NCBI GenBank assembly: GCA_964626015.1
Contig: CAZVCC010000014.1
Span: 1-57,519 of the forward strand
Origin: CAIKZJ01 sp964626015
Lineage (GTDB): Bacteria > Bacteroidota > Ignavibacteria > Tepidaquicellales > Tepidaquicellaceae
Length of the DNA: 57,519 nucleotides
Direction: 5' to 3'
This document shows, one piece after another, positions 25,030 through 33,674 of the stretch (positions within the stretch are counted from its first letter, which is position 1; each line of letters starts with the position of its first letter). Under the pieces are notes generated by a model. The model was given only the letters and a program-made list of their open reading frames with translations, was not told the DNA's origin and searched no databases. Made by a program: the position numbers and the translations under genes.

Positions 25030-26016
25030 ATGATAGAAATTGTACTTATTGTAATATTCATAGCGCTGGTATTTGACTTTCTAAACGGATTTCATGATTC
25101 AGCGAATTCTATCGCAACGATAGTATCAACACAGGTACTGACACCACAAAAAGCCGTATTATTCGCGGCTTTTTTTAATTTCATAGCCGCATTTACTTTT
25201 GATGTAGCTGTTGCAAAGACAATCGGCAAGGGGCTTGTGGATATAACCGATATAGATGCCTGGGTATTAACCGGGGGCTTACTTGGTGCTATTTTCTGGA
25301 ATCTTTTTACGTGGTATTTCGGATTGCCTGTAAGCTCCTCACATGCACTAATAGGTGGATACGGCGGAGCGGCTGTGATGAAATTAGGATGGGGAGTTTT
25401 AATATTACCGGGCTGGATAAAAGTGATAGCATTTATAGTTCTTGCTCCTGCGATTGGTTTGGTACTTGGAGTAATAAACATGTACGTTACTACATGGATA
25501 GTAAAGGACATGAAACCAGTAAGGGTGGATAAAGTCTTCAGGAAGCTTCAGCTTGTATCAGCGGGATTTTACAGTCTTGGACACGGAACGAATGACGCTC
25601 AGAAGACTATGGGAATAATAGCGGGTGTTTTGTTTTCGGCAAACTTTATTGATTCGTTTTATATACCGTTTTACGTTGTAATTCTTTGCCACGCAGCGAT
25701 AGCACTTGGAACGATGTACGGGGGCTGGCGAATAGTAAAAACGATGGGAATGAAAATTACACGATTAAAACCTATCGGAGGTTTTTGTGCAGAGTTTGCA
25801 GGAGCTACAACTTTAATAGGGACCGCTATGCTCGGGATACCCGTAAGTACAACGCAGACAATAACAGGAGCGATTGTAGGTGTTGGAAGCATACAGAGAC
25901 TTTCAGCAGTAAGATGGGGTGTAGCCGGAAAGATAGTCTGGGCATGGGTTTTGACGATACCTCTTTCGATGCTATCGGGTGCCGGATTTTACTGGCTTAT
26001 TTCGCTATTCCTATAA
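25030..26016 (+). CDS. pit: PiT family inorganic phosphate transporter
   Basis: A 328-residue polytopic membrane protein with the two PiT signatures in inverted halves: FDFLNGFHDSANSIAT near the N-terminus and SLGHGTNDAQKTMGII near residues 185-200. VSSSHALIGG and VSTTQTITGA also pair up between halves. It carries out H+- or Na+-coupled phosphate uptake across the inner membrane. It is translationally close to the DUF47 gene and followed by an SDR gene 10 bases downstream. Confidence 0.95.
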   Translation: MIEIVLIVIFIALVFDFLNGFHDSANSIATIVSTQVLTPQKAVLFAAFFNFIAAFTFDVAVAKTIGKGLVDITDIDAWVLTGGLLGAIFWNLFTWYFGLPVSSSHALIGGYGGAAVMKLGWGVLILPGWIKVIAFIVLAPAIGLVLGVINMYVTTWIVKDMKPVRVDKVFRKLQLVSAGFYSLGHGTNDAQKTMGIIAGVLFSANFIDSFYIPFYVVILCHAAIALGTMYGGWRIVKTMGMKITRLKPIGGFCAEFAGATTLIGTAMLGIPVSTTQTITGAIVGVGSIQRLSAVRWGVAGKIVWAWVLTIPLSMLSGAGFYWLISLFL

Positions 26017-26026
26017 TTATATTTTC

Positions 26027-26869
26027 ATGAATAAGACAGTACTTATAACAGGGGCAACTTCGGGTGTTGGTAAGTCACTTTCGAAATTATGTGCAAGAGC
26101 GGGGTATAACGTAATAATGGTTGGGAGAAACAGGGAAAAAGCGGAGGCGGCTTTCAGAGAGGTGACAAGATACTCCGACAGTAAATTAGTTCGACTGTTT
26201 ATTGCAGACCTTTCTTCATTAAAAGAAACCGAGAAACTTGCCAAAGAGGTGAAGTCGAATTATACTAATCTTAATGTGCTCGTAAACAATGCGGGCTTGA
26301 GCCTTCCCACGAGAGAACTATCGATAGATGGAATTGAAAAAGTTTTTGCGACAAATCACATAGGTTATTTTTATCTGACAAAACTTTTGCTTGACATACT
26401 GATATTTTCAGCACCTTCGAGAATAATAAATGTAGCATCAGAGGCACATTCGGAAATAGATTTTAATGATATAATGTCGGAGAAGAATTATCATCAGCTT
26501 AGGACTTACGGCAGGTCAAAATCGGGAAACATTATGTTCACGTATGAACTTGCAGAAAAACTGAAGGGCAGCGATGTAACGGTGAACTGTCTGCATCCCG
26601 GAGCAGTAAGGACGAGAATTTATGACAATGTTCCTTTTTTAGCGAAGATTCTGATATCAGTAATAAAACCATTTTTCATCTCGGCTGATAAGTCGGCAAG
26701 ATACATATTTCCCCTTGTATCGTCGGAACAATACAGGAGTGTATCAGGTAAATACTTTATAAAGGGAAAGGAAAAGTTATCAAAAGAATTTACGTACAAC
26801 AAAGATTTTCAAAACAAATTGCGGGAGATAACAGAGAACATTATTACGGGAAGGAAGATTAAGGTTTGA
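26027..26869 (+). CDS. Short-chain dehydrogenase/reductase
   Basis: A 280-residue SDR of the retinol-dehydrogenase-like branch. It has TGATSGVG (NAD(P) binding), DLSSLKE, VNNAG, INVASEAH with the catalytic serine, YGRSKSGN with the YxxxK pair, and NCLHPGAVRT. The frame is open from 25979 inside pit, but the ATG at 26027 gives the canonical MNKTVLITGA start, so it is used. Arginines in VGRNREK after the first beta-alpha-beta unit suggest NADP(H). The substrate is unknown. Its stop overlaps the next gene's TTG start. Confidence 0.92.
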   Translation: MNKTVLITGATSGVGKSLSKLCARAGYNVIMVGRNREKAEAAFREVTRYSDSKLVRLFIADLSSLKETEKLAKEVKSNYTNLNVLVNNAGLSLPTRELSIDGIEKVFATNHIGYFYLTKLLLDILIFSAPSRIINVASEAHSEIDFNDIMSEKNYHQLRTYGRSKSGNIMFTYELAEKLKGSDVTVNCLHPGAVRTRIYDNVPFLAKILISVIKPFFISADKSARYIFPLVSSEQYRSVSGKYFIKGKEKLSKEFTYNKDFQNKLREITENIITGRKIKV

Positions 26870-27642
26870 CAAAACGCGTATTAATTATTTTTCTAATCTT
26901 TGTATTCGCCGGATGCTCAGCTCAAAAAGATTTCAAAGATAAGGGCAAGACAGAATCCGATGATTTCAGCAAGATGCAAGCGGTTGGAATAGATTTTTTT
27001 GCATCGGGAAATGAACCGTTCTGGAGCGCAGAGCTTGATGTTGAAGATTCGATAAGAATATTTATTGCGGGAGAAAAAACATTAAGATATTCTGCAACGA
27101 CACCTATTATTGATACAGCTGCAAAGAGCATTGTGTATAAATTCGATGACAGAGTAATGCTTAAAATAACGGTAGAGGAATGCCTTAACAGCATGAGCGG
27201 CGAGAAGAATGTATTTTCGGTAATGCTAAGCATAAGAGATAAACACTATACAGGCTGCGGCAGGTATATAATTGCAACAAGCAATCCTCTGATTTCGAGA
27301 GAAACACTAAGACTAAACGATATATGGGCGATTAAATGGATGGACGGGAAGGAAATCAGGCGCGAAGACTTTCCTGATGGAATCCCATACATTGAATTAC
27401 ATTTAAAAGATGGAAAGTTTTACGGAACGACAAACTGCAATGATATATCAGGGAACATAAATGCGGGCGATTCATATTTATATTTTAACAACTTTACACA
27501 GACGAAGAAATTCTGTGAGGGGAATTTTGAGGGCAGATATATAAGTTTGCTTAAGGAAGCGGACTCATGGAAACTGGAAAAGATGCAGCTATCATTAAGA
27601 AGCAAAGGAAAAGAGATAATCAGGTACACAAAAATAGATTGA
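26866..27642 (+). CDS. Lipoprotein with COG3650-like and META domains
   Basis: A 258-residue lipoprotein with signal and lipobox VFAGCS. The first domain (about 42-145) contains GNEPFW, the hallmark of COG3650 proteins. The second (about 150-255) is a META/HslJ-like domain with LNDIWAIKWMDGKEI and TTNCNDISG. META domains occur in heat-shock and antibiotic-tolerance lipoproteins; the exact function is unknown. The start is TTG within the TTGA overlap with the SDR stop. No alternative ATG gives a signal peptide, so translational coupling is likely. Confidence 0.85.
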   Translation: MTKRVLIIFLIFVFAGCSAQKDFKDKGKTESDDFSKMQAVGIDFFASGNEPFWSAELDVEDSIRIFIAGEKTLRYSATTPIIDTAAKSIVYKFDDRVMLKITVEECLNSMSGEKNVFSVMLSIRDKHYTGCGRYIIATSNPLISRETLRLNDIWAIKWMDGKEIRREDFPDGIPYIELHLKDGKFYGTTNCNDISGNINAGDSYLYFNNFTQTKKFCEGNFEGRYISLLKEADSWKLEKMQLSLRSKGKEIIRYTKID

Positions 27643-27721
27643 GCGAGAAATTAGGTATTATTATTTCTCTGATTAATTGGCAGGCAATTTTTTATATTGA
27701 ATAAAGTAATCAAATTGAACA

Positions 27722-28573
27722 ATGAAAATAATTTTACTTTTAATGTTTTTTGCCGTGCTTTATGTTTCGGGAATAAAAGCACAGGTAACAGGAAATAATA
27801 TATACGACAATGCCAGAAGGAATTATATTGCCGGTAATTTTGAAGAGGCAATAAAATATTATAATGAATATCTGAAATCGTACACAAATGATGATAAAGC
27901 TTTTTATGAGAGAGGGGTTTGTTATGAATCTTTGAGGCGGTTTGACGATGCATTGAGGGACTATTCAACGGCGATAAATTTACGACCCGCATTCAACAAG
28001 TATTACGAAAGCAGGGGATATGCATATTTAAAACTAAACATGCCGCAAAATGCTCTGGACGATTTCAACCGCGCAATACAGAAAGATGCGTTTAGTTCAG
28101 AGGGTTACTGGGGAAGAGCGAATGCTTATACGGATTTGGGGAAATACGACATGGCATTAAAAGACATTAACTCGGCTCTAAACATCGACCCTTCAAACGC
28201 TATGTATTTATACATAAGAGCGGTACTATACACGACAATAGGAGATACCACGAATTTTTTCAGAGACCTTGATTTACTTGCAAATTTGTACGCAAGCGCA
28301 TTTTTTTCAAATTATAAGTCGCAATATGTAGTTTTAATTCTAGATAACATTAACACTAACGTTGTAAACTTAACGAGACAGATGCTGGAATATCCTCATG
28401 ACAGTTTTCTTTATTTCAAGAGAGGGTTTAATTATTACTTGTTAAGAAATTTTACTCTTGCGGCGGATGATTTTAATAGTTCGATAAAATATTCACAAAG
28501 CGTAAATTCAAAACTTGTGACACTTTCTTATAAATACATAGAAAACTGTAAGGTGTTTTCGACGGGGAATTAG
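27722..28573 (+). CDS. Exported TPR-repeat protein
   Basis: A 283-residue protein with a signal peptide (MKIILLLMFFAVLYVSGIKAQ) followed by at least four tetratricopeptide repeats: ARRNYIAGNFEEAIKYYNEY, KAFYERGVCYESLRRFDDAL, KYYESRGYAYLKLNMPQNAL and EGYWGRANAYTDLGKYDMAL. More divergent helices follow to the end. TPR arrays bind proteins; here the place is periplasm or outer membrane. A terminator follows at once. Confidence 0.9.
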   Translation: MKIILLLMFFAVLYVSGIKAQVTGNNIYDNARRNYIAGNFEEAIKYYNEYLKSYTNDDKAFYERGVCYESLRRFDDALRDYSTAINLRPAFNKYYESRGYAYLKLNMPQNALDDFNRAIQKDAFSSEGYWGRANAYTDLGKYDMALKDINSALNIDPSNAMYLYIRAVLYTTIGDTTNFFRDLDLLANLYASAFFSNYKSQYVVLILDNINTNVVNLTRQMLEYPHDSFLYFKRGFNYYLLRNFTLAADDFNSSIKYSQSVNSKLVTLSYKYIENCKVFSTGN

Positions 28574-28610
28574 AAACAAAAAAGCCGTCTTTAAGACGGC
28601 TTTTTTGTTT
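28574..28610. terminator. Strong bidirectional terminator
   Basis: A 37-base perfect palindrome around 28592. The inner stem GCCGTCTT/AAGACGGC is flanked by A6 on the left and T6 on the right, extended by AAAC/GTTT. It separates the ends of the TPR gene (+) and the DUF1573 gene (-). Confidence 0.92.
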
Positions 28611-28621
28611 ATGTAAGAATT

Positions 28622-29071
28622 TTAGTAAGTCATAGCCGGGTCAATATCACATTTGACTGTCAGAACTTTCTGCGGGTTTTCCGGGTCATTGGAATATATA
28701 ATGATTGTTTTTTCCTGATGTCCTTCCCTGCCCTGCGTAGTAAAGTTTACCTTTATTTCACCCGATTCATTCTTCTTGTATTCGGTCTTTTCTCCGACAG
28801 TTGCGCCCGTACAACCGCAAGAAGTCTGTACTCTTTCAATTATCAAGTTAGCATTACCTTTATTAGTAAACTTGAAATTGTACTGAATTTCCGGACCTCT
28901 TGGCACCTTTCCAAAGTCATGTACATCCTCTTTGAAGACAATTTTCGGAGCTTTTAATGATGCAGTTAACTTCGAGTTGTTCAATACGAAAAACATAATC
29001 GTGACAATAACTGCCATTCCCACGACGAAATAAGTTGCTTTTCCTGTTTTTGATTCGAGAAATTTGCTCAT
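28622..29071 (-). CDS. DUF1573 domain membrane-anchored protein
   Basis: A 149-residue protein with one N-terminal transmembrane helix and a periplasmic DUF1573 domain, an immunoglobulin-like beta-sandwich. VHDFGKVPRGPEIQYNFKF and the conserved TSCGCTGA Cys pair are visible, then GEIKVNFTTQGREG and IIYSNDPENP. It is the third gene of an operon with MauE and a rhodanese. All three carry paired cysteines, suggesting a shared thiol or sulfur function in the envelope. Confidence 0.92.
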   Translation of the reverse strand: MSKFLESKTGKATYFVVGMAVIVTIMFFVLNNSKLTASLKAPKIVFKEDVHDFGKVPRGPEIQYNFKFTNKGNANLIIERVQTSCGCTGATVGEKTEYKKNESGEIKVNFTTQGREGHQEKTIIIYSNDPENPQKVLTVKCDIDPAMTY

Positions 29072-29091
29072 AATATTTATTTATAAGTTAA

Positions 29092-29562
29092 TTAATTAGT
29101 TACACTTACTGAAACTCCGGATGCTTCATTCTTCTTATCTTCTCCGAATTTATACACGATAATAACAGCTGCAAGCATAAAGAAATCCTGAATTATCCTG
29201 AAGATAATATCGCCTTTTGATGAGGATTCTTCAAGTGAAAAACAGCCACAGCTTATATCGAGCCCTCGCACAGACGCTGATATTAATGCTATTAAGAACA
29301 TAACCAGCGATGCGCCTGCAAGTAAGGCTGAAGCTTTTTTGTAAACACCTGAAATGAGAAGTAATCCTACGATAAACTCAAGCCAGGGCAAAACAATTGC
29401 AAGAAGATTAACGAAATAAATCGGCAGAAAATCATATCTTAAAATTGCTTTAGCAAAATCCGCCGGATTAAAGAGTTTGCCGATTGATGAATAAATGAAA
29501 ATTAATCCAAGTAAAACTCTTAAAGTAACGACAACATATTTATTTGATAAAAACTCTTTCAT
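29092..29562 (-). CDS. MauE/DoxX-family redox membrane protein
   Basis: A 156-residue protein with four transmembrane helices. It opens LRVLLGLIFIYSSIGKLFNP, typical of DoxX/MauE, and has the motif DISCGCF in a loop. MauE-type proteins support disulfide formation or electron transfer to periplasmic partners. It lies 3 bases after the rhodanese stop and 20 bases before DUF1573, in one operon. Confidence 0.9.
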   Translation of the reverse strand: MKEFLSNKYVVVTLRVLLGLIFIYSSIGKLFNPADFAKAILRYDFLPIYFVNLLAIVLPWLEFIVGLLLISGVYKKASALLAGASLVMFLIALISASVRGLDISCGCFSLEESSSKGDIIFRIIQDFFMLAAVIIVYKFGEDKKNEASGVSVSVTN

Positions 29563-29565
29563 AAG

Positions 29566-30144
29566 TTATGGTTCAGTAGGAAATCCTTTCGCACTCCATT
29601 CTTTAATTCCCCCTCGATAAATATTAACACTTGTAAAACCAAGCTTTGCTATTTCATAAGCAAGGTCAATACTAACTTCGCATTTATCTCCTTTGCAATA
29701 AACCACAATAAGGCCGTCTTTATTGTATTTCTTCATTGTTTCAACTTTCTGGTAATAGGGTTTGTTTCTGAATTCTTCATAAGGGAGATTAATTGCTCCT
29801 TTAACATGCAAAGAATCGAACTCTTCCTTTGTTCTTGCATCGATAAACAAAGCGTTCCTATCAAAAACATTTTTTGCCAGTTCGACTGAAATATTTTCCG
29901 GTTCAATAAATCCTTCCCTGTTCATCTGTCCGCTGAGAACGTTGCTATGCTTTTTGTTGGATGTTGTATCATAAGGATCGTTTACAAAATCCGTAATAGA
30001 TTTCTTTTGTTTCGCAGTATCAAGAGCATAAATGTTTTTATCGAGTATCAGTTTAACACCCCCGGGATTTATAGCGTTTGTAGTTAGTCCCAAGGCAACG
30101 CTGACAGCGATGATAATCAATATTTGTTTATAGATTTTTGCCAT
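29566..30144 (-). CDS. Membrane-anchored rhodanese-like protein
   Basis: A 192-residue protein with an N-terminal hydrophobic anchor and a single rhodanese domain (about 82-190): LFIDARTKEEFDSLHVKGAINLP, then VVYCKGDKCEVSIDLAYEIAKLGF and VNIYRGGIKEW. The active-site cysteine is in VYCKGDKC. The loop holds a second cysteine four residues on, which differs from the common CxxGxRS form and could form a disulfide. Rhodaneses move sulfane sulfur. It is the first gene of the MauE/DUF1573 operon. Confidence 0.92.
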   Translation of the reverse strand: MAKIYKQILIIIAVSVALGLTTNAINPGGVKLILDKNIYALDTAKQKKSITDFVNDPYDTTSNKKHSNVLSGQMNREGFIEPENISVELAKNVFDRNALFIDARTKEEFDSLHVKGAINLPYEEFRNKPYYQKVETMKKYNKDGLIVVYCKGDKCEVSIDLAYEIAKLGFTSVNIYRGGIKEWSAKGFPTEP

Positions 30145-30230
30145 TAATAATTATAACCAAAATTAACAACTTTAAGTTTTATTTTTAAGGAAATAAAGCA
30201 AGAGTTTTTAAGTGTTTTTTCTACAGAAAA

Positions 30231-31262
30231 TTAATCATTAAAAAGTGTATCCCCTTTCTGTTTTGAAAGATTCAGATGTTTATAAGCAAGAGGAGCAGCC
30301 ACACGCCCTTTAGGAGTCCTCTTTATAAAGCCTTCAATCATCAAAAACGGTTCGTAGACATCTTCAACAGTACCTGCATCTTCACCAATCGAAGCTGCAA
30401 TTGTTGAAAGTCCTACGGGACCGCCGTTATGTTTTGAGATAATTGTTTCGAGTATCTTTTTATCGGTAGCATCGAGCCCATATTCATCAACTCCAAGAGA
30501 TTCCAAAGCATACTTAGCAATTTTGGTATCAATAGTACCATCGCCTTTAACAATTGCAAAATCACGAGTTCTTCTTAGCAGTCTGTTTACGATACGCGGA
30601 GTAGCACGGCTGCGTTTAGCAATTTCAGCCGCTCCCTCTTTTGTGATTTTAATCTTTAAAATACCTGCGGAACGGTTTACAATTTCAATAAGATTTTCAA
30701 CGGAATAATATTCCAGTCTGCATGTTATACCAAACCTATCAAGCATGGGAGACGATAACAAACCCTGTCTTGTCGTTGCGCCTATGAGTGTAAAACGTTC
30801 GAGCTTTATGGGGATGCTGCGTGCTGCCGGACCCTGGTCAATCATTATATCAAGCTTATACTCCTCCATAGCTGAATAAAGGAATTCTTCGACTACTTTG
30901 GGAATTCTGTGAATCTCATCAATAAATAAAATCTGATTGCTCTTAAGTTTAGTCAGCATACCAGCAAGGTCTCCCGGCTTTTCAATTACAGGTCCAGAAG
31001 TACTAACAATATCTGTTTTCATTTCGTTTGCTATAATGTTAGCAAGAGTTGTTTTACCGAGACCGGGGGGACCCGTGAAAAGAACGTGGTCAAGAGATTC
31101 GCCAAGCTTCTTGGCGCTCCTGATGAATACAGATAAATTTTCTTTAATTTTCGACTGTCCAGTAAAATCTTTAAAACTTTTAGGACGAACCTGAGAAATA
31201 TAATCTTGTTCGTCGTCCGCTTGAATGTTCGGATTGTTTATTCCTTTTCTTTCTTTATTCAT
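30231..31262 (-). CDS. ruvB: Holliday junction branch migration ATPase RuvB
   Basis: A 343-residue AAA+ motor of the RuvABC complex. Walker A is GPPGLGKTT (about 64-72), Walker B is LFIDEIHR, sensor 1 is LIGATTRQG, the arginine finger region is SPMLDRFG, and the C-terminal winged helix has GGPVGLSTIAASIGE and RTPKGRVA. The frame is open to 31310, but the ATG at 31262 gives the usual N-terminus before the RPKSFKDFTGQ block. Neither ruvA nor ruvC is next to it. Confidence 0.97.
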   Translation of the reverse strand: MNKERKGINNPNIQADDEQDYISQVRPKSFKDFTGQSKIKENLSVFIRSAKKLGESLDHVLFTGPPGLGKTTLANIIANEMKTDIVSTSGPVIEKPGDLAGMLTKLKSNQILFIDEIHRIPKVVEEFLYSAMEEYKLDIMIDQGPAARSIPIKLERFTLIGATTRQGLLSSPMLDRFGITCRLEYYSVENLIEIVNRSAGILKIKITKEGAAEIAKRSRATPRIVNRLLRRTRDFAIVKGDGTIDTKIAKYALESLGVDEYGLDATDKKILETIISKHNGGPVGLSTIAASIGEDAGTVEDVYEPFLMIEGFIKRTPKGRVAAPLAYKHLNLSKQKGDTLFND

Positions 31263-31291
31263 TTGACATAAAATATGTATAAAAATAATGT

Positions 31292-31299
31292 TAAATTTG
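31292..31299 (+). promoter_or_regulatory. Possible -7 box for the downstream membrane-protein gene
   Basis: TAAATTTG matches TAnnTTTG and lies 28 bases before the ATG at 31328. No TTG element is at the expected spacing, so support is partial. Confidence 0.35.
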
Positions 31300-31327
31300 A
31301 ACATAAGCAAAGAATTAATTTATAATT

Positions 31328-31765
31328 ATGGAGAAACACAATCTGGTAAAAGAGGTTGAGATGTTGATAGTGGCAAGAAAGATACGTTTTCTCGGGCTAA
31401 TAATTCTGTTTGGAGTATTTTTAATATTTGCATCCGGGATATTTGTATCGTCAACGAATATTAATCCGCATCTTGAATACCTGAATATTTCGACTTTTGT
31501 CTTTTGTCTTGCGTGCTGCGGATTTTCGGTGCTTCTTAAAAAACTGCTTTTAAAGAAAGTTACTAATGAAAAGTTCGAAGCAAGTTATTTCAATGCTCAC
31601 GTTTTACCTTTTGCTCTTTGCGACCTTGGGGGTTTGTTATGCATAACAACTTCATTATTTGTAAACCAAAATTTACTATACGCATCCGCAGGATTTCTGG
31701 TAATGATTGGAGCAGTTATTTACAATTTTCCGAGGTTTGATGACCATAAGAGATTCATAAAGTAA
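31328..31765 (+). CDS. Four-helix integral membrane protein, function unknown
   Basis: A 145-residue protein with four predicted transmembrane segments (about residues 21-42, 53-70, 90-107 and 112-130) and short charged termini. I recognise no family or catalytic motif. It is divergent from ruvB with 65 bases between the starts and convergent with the T9SS gene. The even hydrophobic pattern and plausible promoter box support it as a real gene. Confidence 0.75.
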   Translation: MEKHNLVKEVEMLIVARKIRFLGLIILFGVFLIFASGIFVSSTNINPHLEYLNISTFVFCLACCGFSVLLKKLLLKKVTNEKFEASYFNAHVLPFALCDLGGLLCITTSLFVNQNLLYASAGFLVMIGAVIYNFPRFDDHKRFIK

Positions 31766-31784
31766 TATCGGAAAAATGCGGATA

Positions 31785-33329
31785 TTATTTAATTAATACT
31801 AATTTCTTTGAAGATTTATATTCTTTTGAAATCACCTGAAAAATATACACCCCTGAATTATATTTATCCGCGTTCCAGCTGTACTCGTGAGTTCCTGGTA
31901 TGATATTACCTTCATACAAGGTTTCAATAAGTTTTCCTGACAAATCAAAAATTCTTAACTGAACTGTAGAATTTTTGGGGATATCAAATTTAATCTTAGT
32001 AACCGGATTAAACGGATTTGGATATGCATCGTACAATTTAAAATCTTTTGGAACAGTTGATGATATAGTGTTAATCCCTGTTACTAAACTGGAAAACATG
32101 AAAGAAGAGGACCACAAGCTAACACCAATCGAATTTGAAGCTCTTACATGCCAGAAGTAGGTTAGATTATTAAGAAGTTTACCTTCAGGAATAGCATAAT
32201 AATTAGTATCAACAGTAGCAGTATCGACAATAACAGCAAAATGAGGAACCGTAGAAATATGGATTGAATATTGTTCGGCACTTGCAACACTGCTCCACCG
32301 GAAGGTTGTATTTAGTGGTACATTAATAGAATTATTCAAAGGGAAAATAAGGTTAGGAGCAGAAGGTACAGGCATACCGCCGTTAACTGTACTTAGTATC
32401 GTACCATTGGTACCTACAACCCAACCTGTGTCAGAATTATGGAAATAAATATCGGCAAGCCAAGGAACATATGGAATTGTCTGACCAGTCCAGTTTTCAC
32501 CCCCATTAGTGGTTTTCAGAATTTCACCATAACTATAGTAATTTCCTCCAGATATCCAGCCTGTATTCTCGTTTACAAAACAGATTGAGTTCAGCCAGTT
32601 TCCAGAGCCTGAATATTTTGGAATCCAATTAATTCCACTATCCGTTGTTTTTAGGATAACGCCGTTGTATCCTACTATAAAACCTGTTTGAGATGACAAG
32701 AAATATAATCCTTCCAAGTTCTGATTCGTTCCGCTGAAATAGGGAGACCAAATTGTTCCTCCGCTTGTTGTTTTTAAAACAACACCGCTATCACCAATAA
32801 TCCAACCGGAAGTTGAATCAGCAAAGTAAACATTCGTGAGATTTCTTGTTACTCCGGATAATCTTACAACCCAGTTTGAACCCCCATCAGATGTGGTAAG
32901 TAATTTTCCTCCTAACCCAACAGCTGTTCCATTTGAAACTCCCGAAAAATATATCCTCATAATCATTTCGGAATTGGAATTATATTGAACAACCCAGTTC
33001 TCACCACCATTAGTCGTTTTGTAAATATACGAAGTGCTTGAAGATTTAGATCCTCCTGCAATCCATCCTGTGTGCTCATTAAGGAAATAACAGGATTGAA
33101 AACTATTTTGTGGTGAAGGCGTATACTGAGAAAACCACGACAAACCTGCGTTTGTTGTTTTACAAATTGTATTATTCCATCCAACTGTCCATCCGGTTTT
33201 TTGATTTAAAAACTGAACATCTCTAAGATTATAATTAGTATTGCTGTATTGATTAAACCATCCGGATTGAGAAAAGCAGAAATTACTAATAGTAAATAAT
33301 ATCAAACAAATAGAGGTAATTCTTTTCAT
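31785..33329 (-). CDS. Secreted YCF48/BNR-repeat protein with T9SS sorting domain
   Basis: A 514-residue exported protein: signal peptide (MKRITSICLILFTISNFCFSQ), then about seven repeats of 40-45 residues ending in TTNGGxxW-like motifs (TTNAGLSW, TTNGGENW, TSDGGSNW, TTSGGTIW, TTDSGINW). These predict a beta-propeller of the YCF48/photosynthesis-stability-factor type. A fibronectin-like domain with TFRWSSVASAEQYSIHIS follows, and the T9SS sorting domain has AYPNPFNPVTKI and SSKKLVLIK. The frame reaches 33341 through a TTG, but the ATG at 33329 begins the signal peptide. Confidence 0.9.
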   Translation of the reverse strand: MKRITSICLILFTISNFCFSQSGWFNQYSNTNYNLRDVQFLNQKTGWTVGWNNTICKTTNAGLSWFSQYTPSPQNSFQSCYFLNEHTGWIAGGSKSSSTSYIYKTTNGGENWVVQYNSNSEMIMRIYFSGVSNGTAVGLGGKLLTTSDGGSNWVVRLSGVTRNLTNVYFADSTSGWIIGDSGVVLKTTSGGTIWSPYFSGTNQNLEGLYFLSSQTGFIVGYNGVILKTTDSGINWIPKYSGSGNWLNSICFVNENTGWISGGNYYSYGEILKTTNGGENWTGQTIPYVPWLADIYFHNSDTGWVVGTNGTILSTVNGGMPVPSAPNLIFPLNNSINVPLNTTFRWSSVASAEQYSIHISTVPHFAVIVDTATVDTNYYAIPEGKLLNNLTYFWHVRASNSIGVSLWSSSFMFSSLVTGINTISSTVPKDFKLYDAYPNPFNPVTKIKFDIPKNSTVQLRIFDLSGKLIETLYEGNIIPGTHEYSWNADKYNSGVYIFQVISKEYKSSKKLVLIK

Positions 33330-33674
33330 ACTATTATACAAATTAATTTACAATCTTTTAAATAAGAAAAACATTTATGATATAGAGTAAAACAAAGAAT
33401 CGATTTTCATTTTCCTGCTACTAGTATGTAATCATTATAATTATTTGAAAAGTGTTTATTTGACTTTTAATAATCAAGGTATATATTTCTATACATTAAA
33501 GACAAAATTGTTGACATAAGTTATTTATTAAATTGAGAACTTATTTGAATACTAACTAAAGTAATTATTGTTGAATGAATTGCTATATTCAATAAAGGTT
33601 CCCCCTTTCCTATTATATTCACTTAAAAATGATTATTTTATATATACAACAAATTCAAAATAGCACTAATACAT
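33330..33674. other. AT-rich divergent intergenic region
   Basis: These 345 bases separate the T9SS gene (-) and the flippase (+). They are very AT-rich with no repeat family members. TACATTTG at 33670-33677 overlaps the flippase start codon and so cannot be its promoter. Nothing else stands out. Confidence 0.5.

Noticed and set aside
25979..26026. Upstream extension of the SDR gene into pit
   Set aside because: The extra 16 residues precede the normal MNKTVLITGA start and overlap the pit coding end; the internal ATG is better.
30158..30165. TAATTTTG (minus) as promoter of the rhodanese operon
   Set aside because: It is only 14 bases from the start codon and lacks a -33 element at the right distance.
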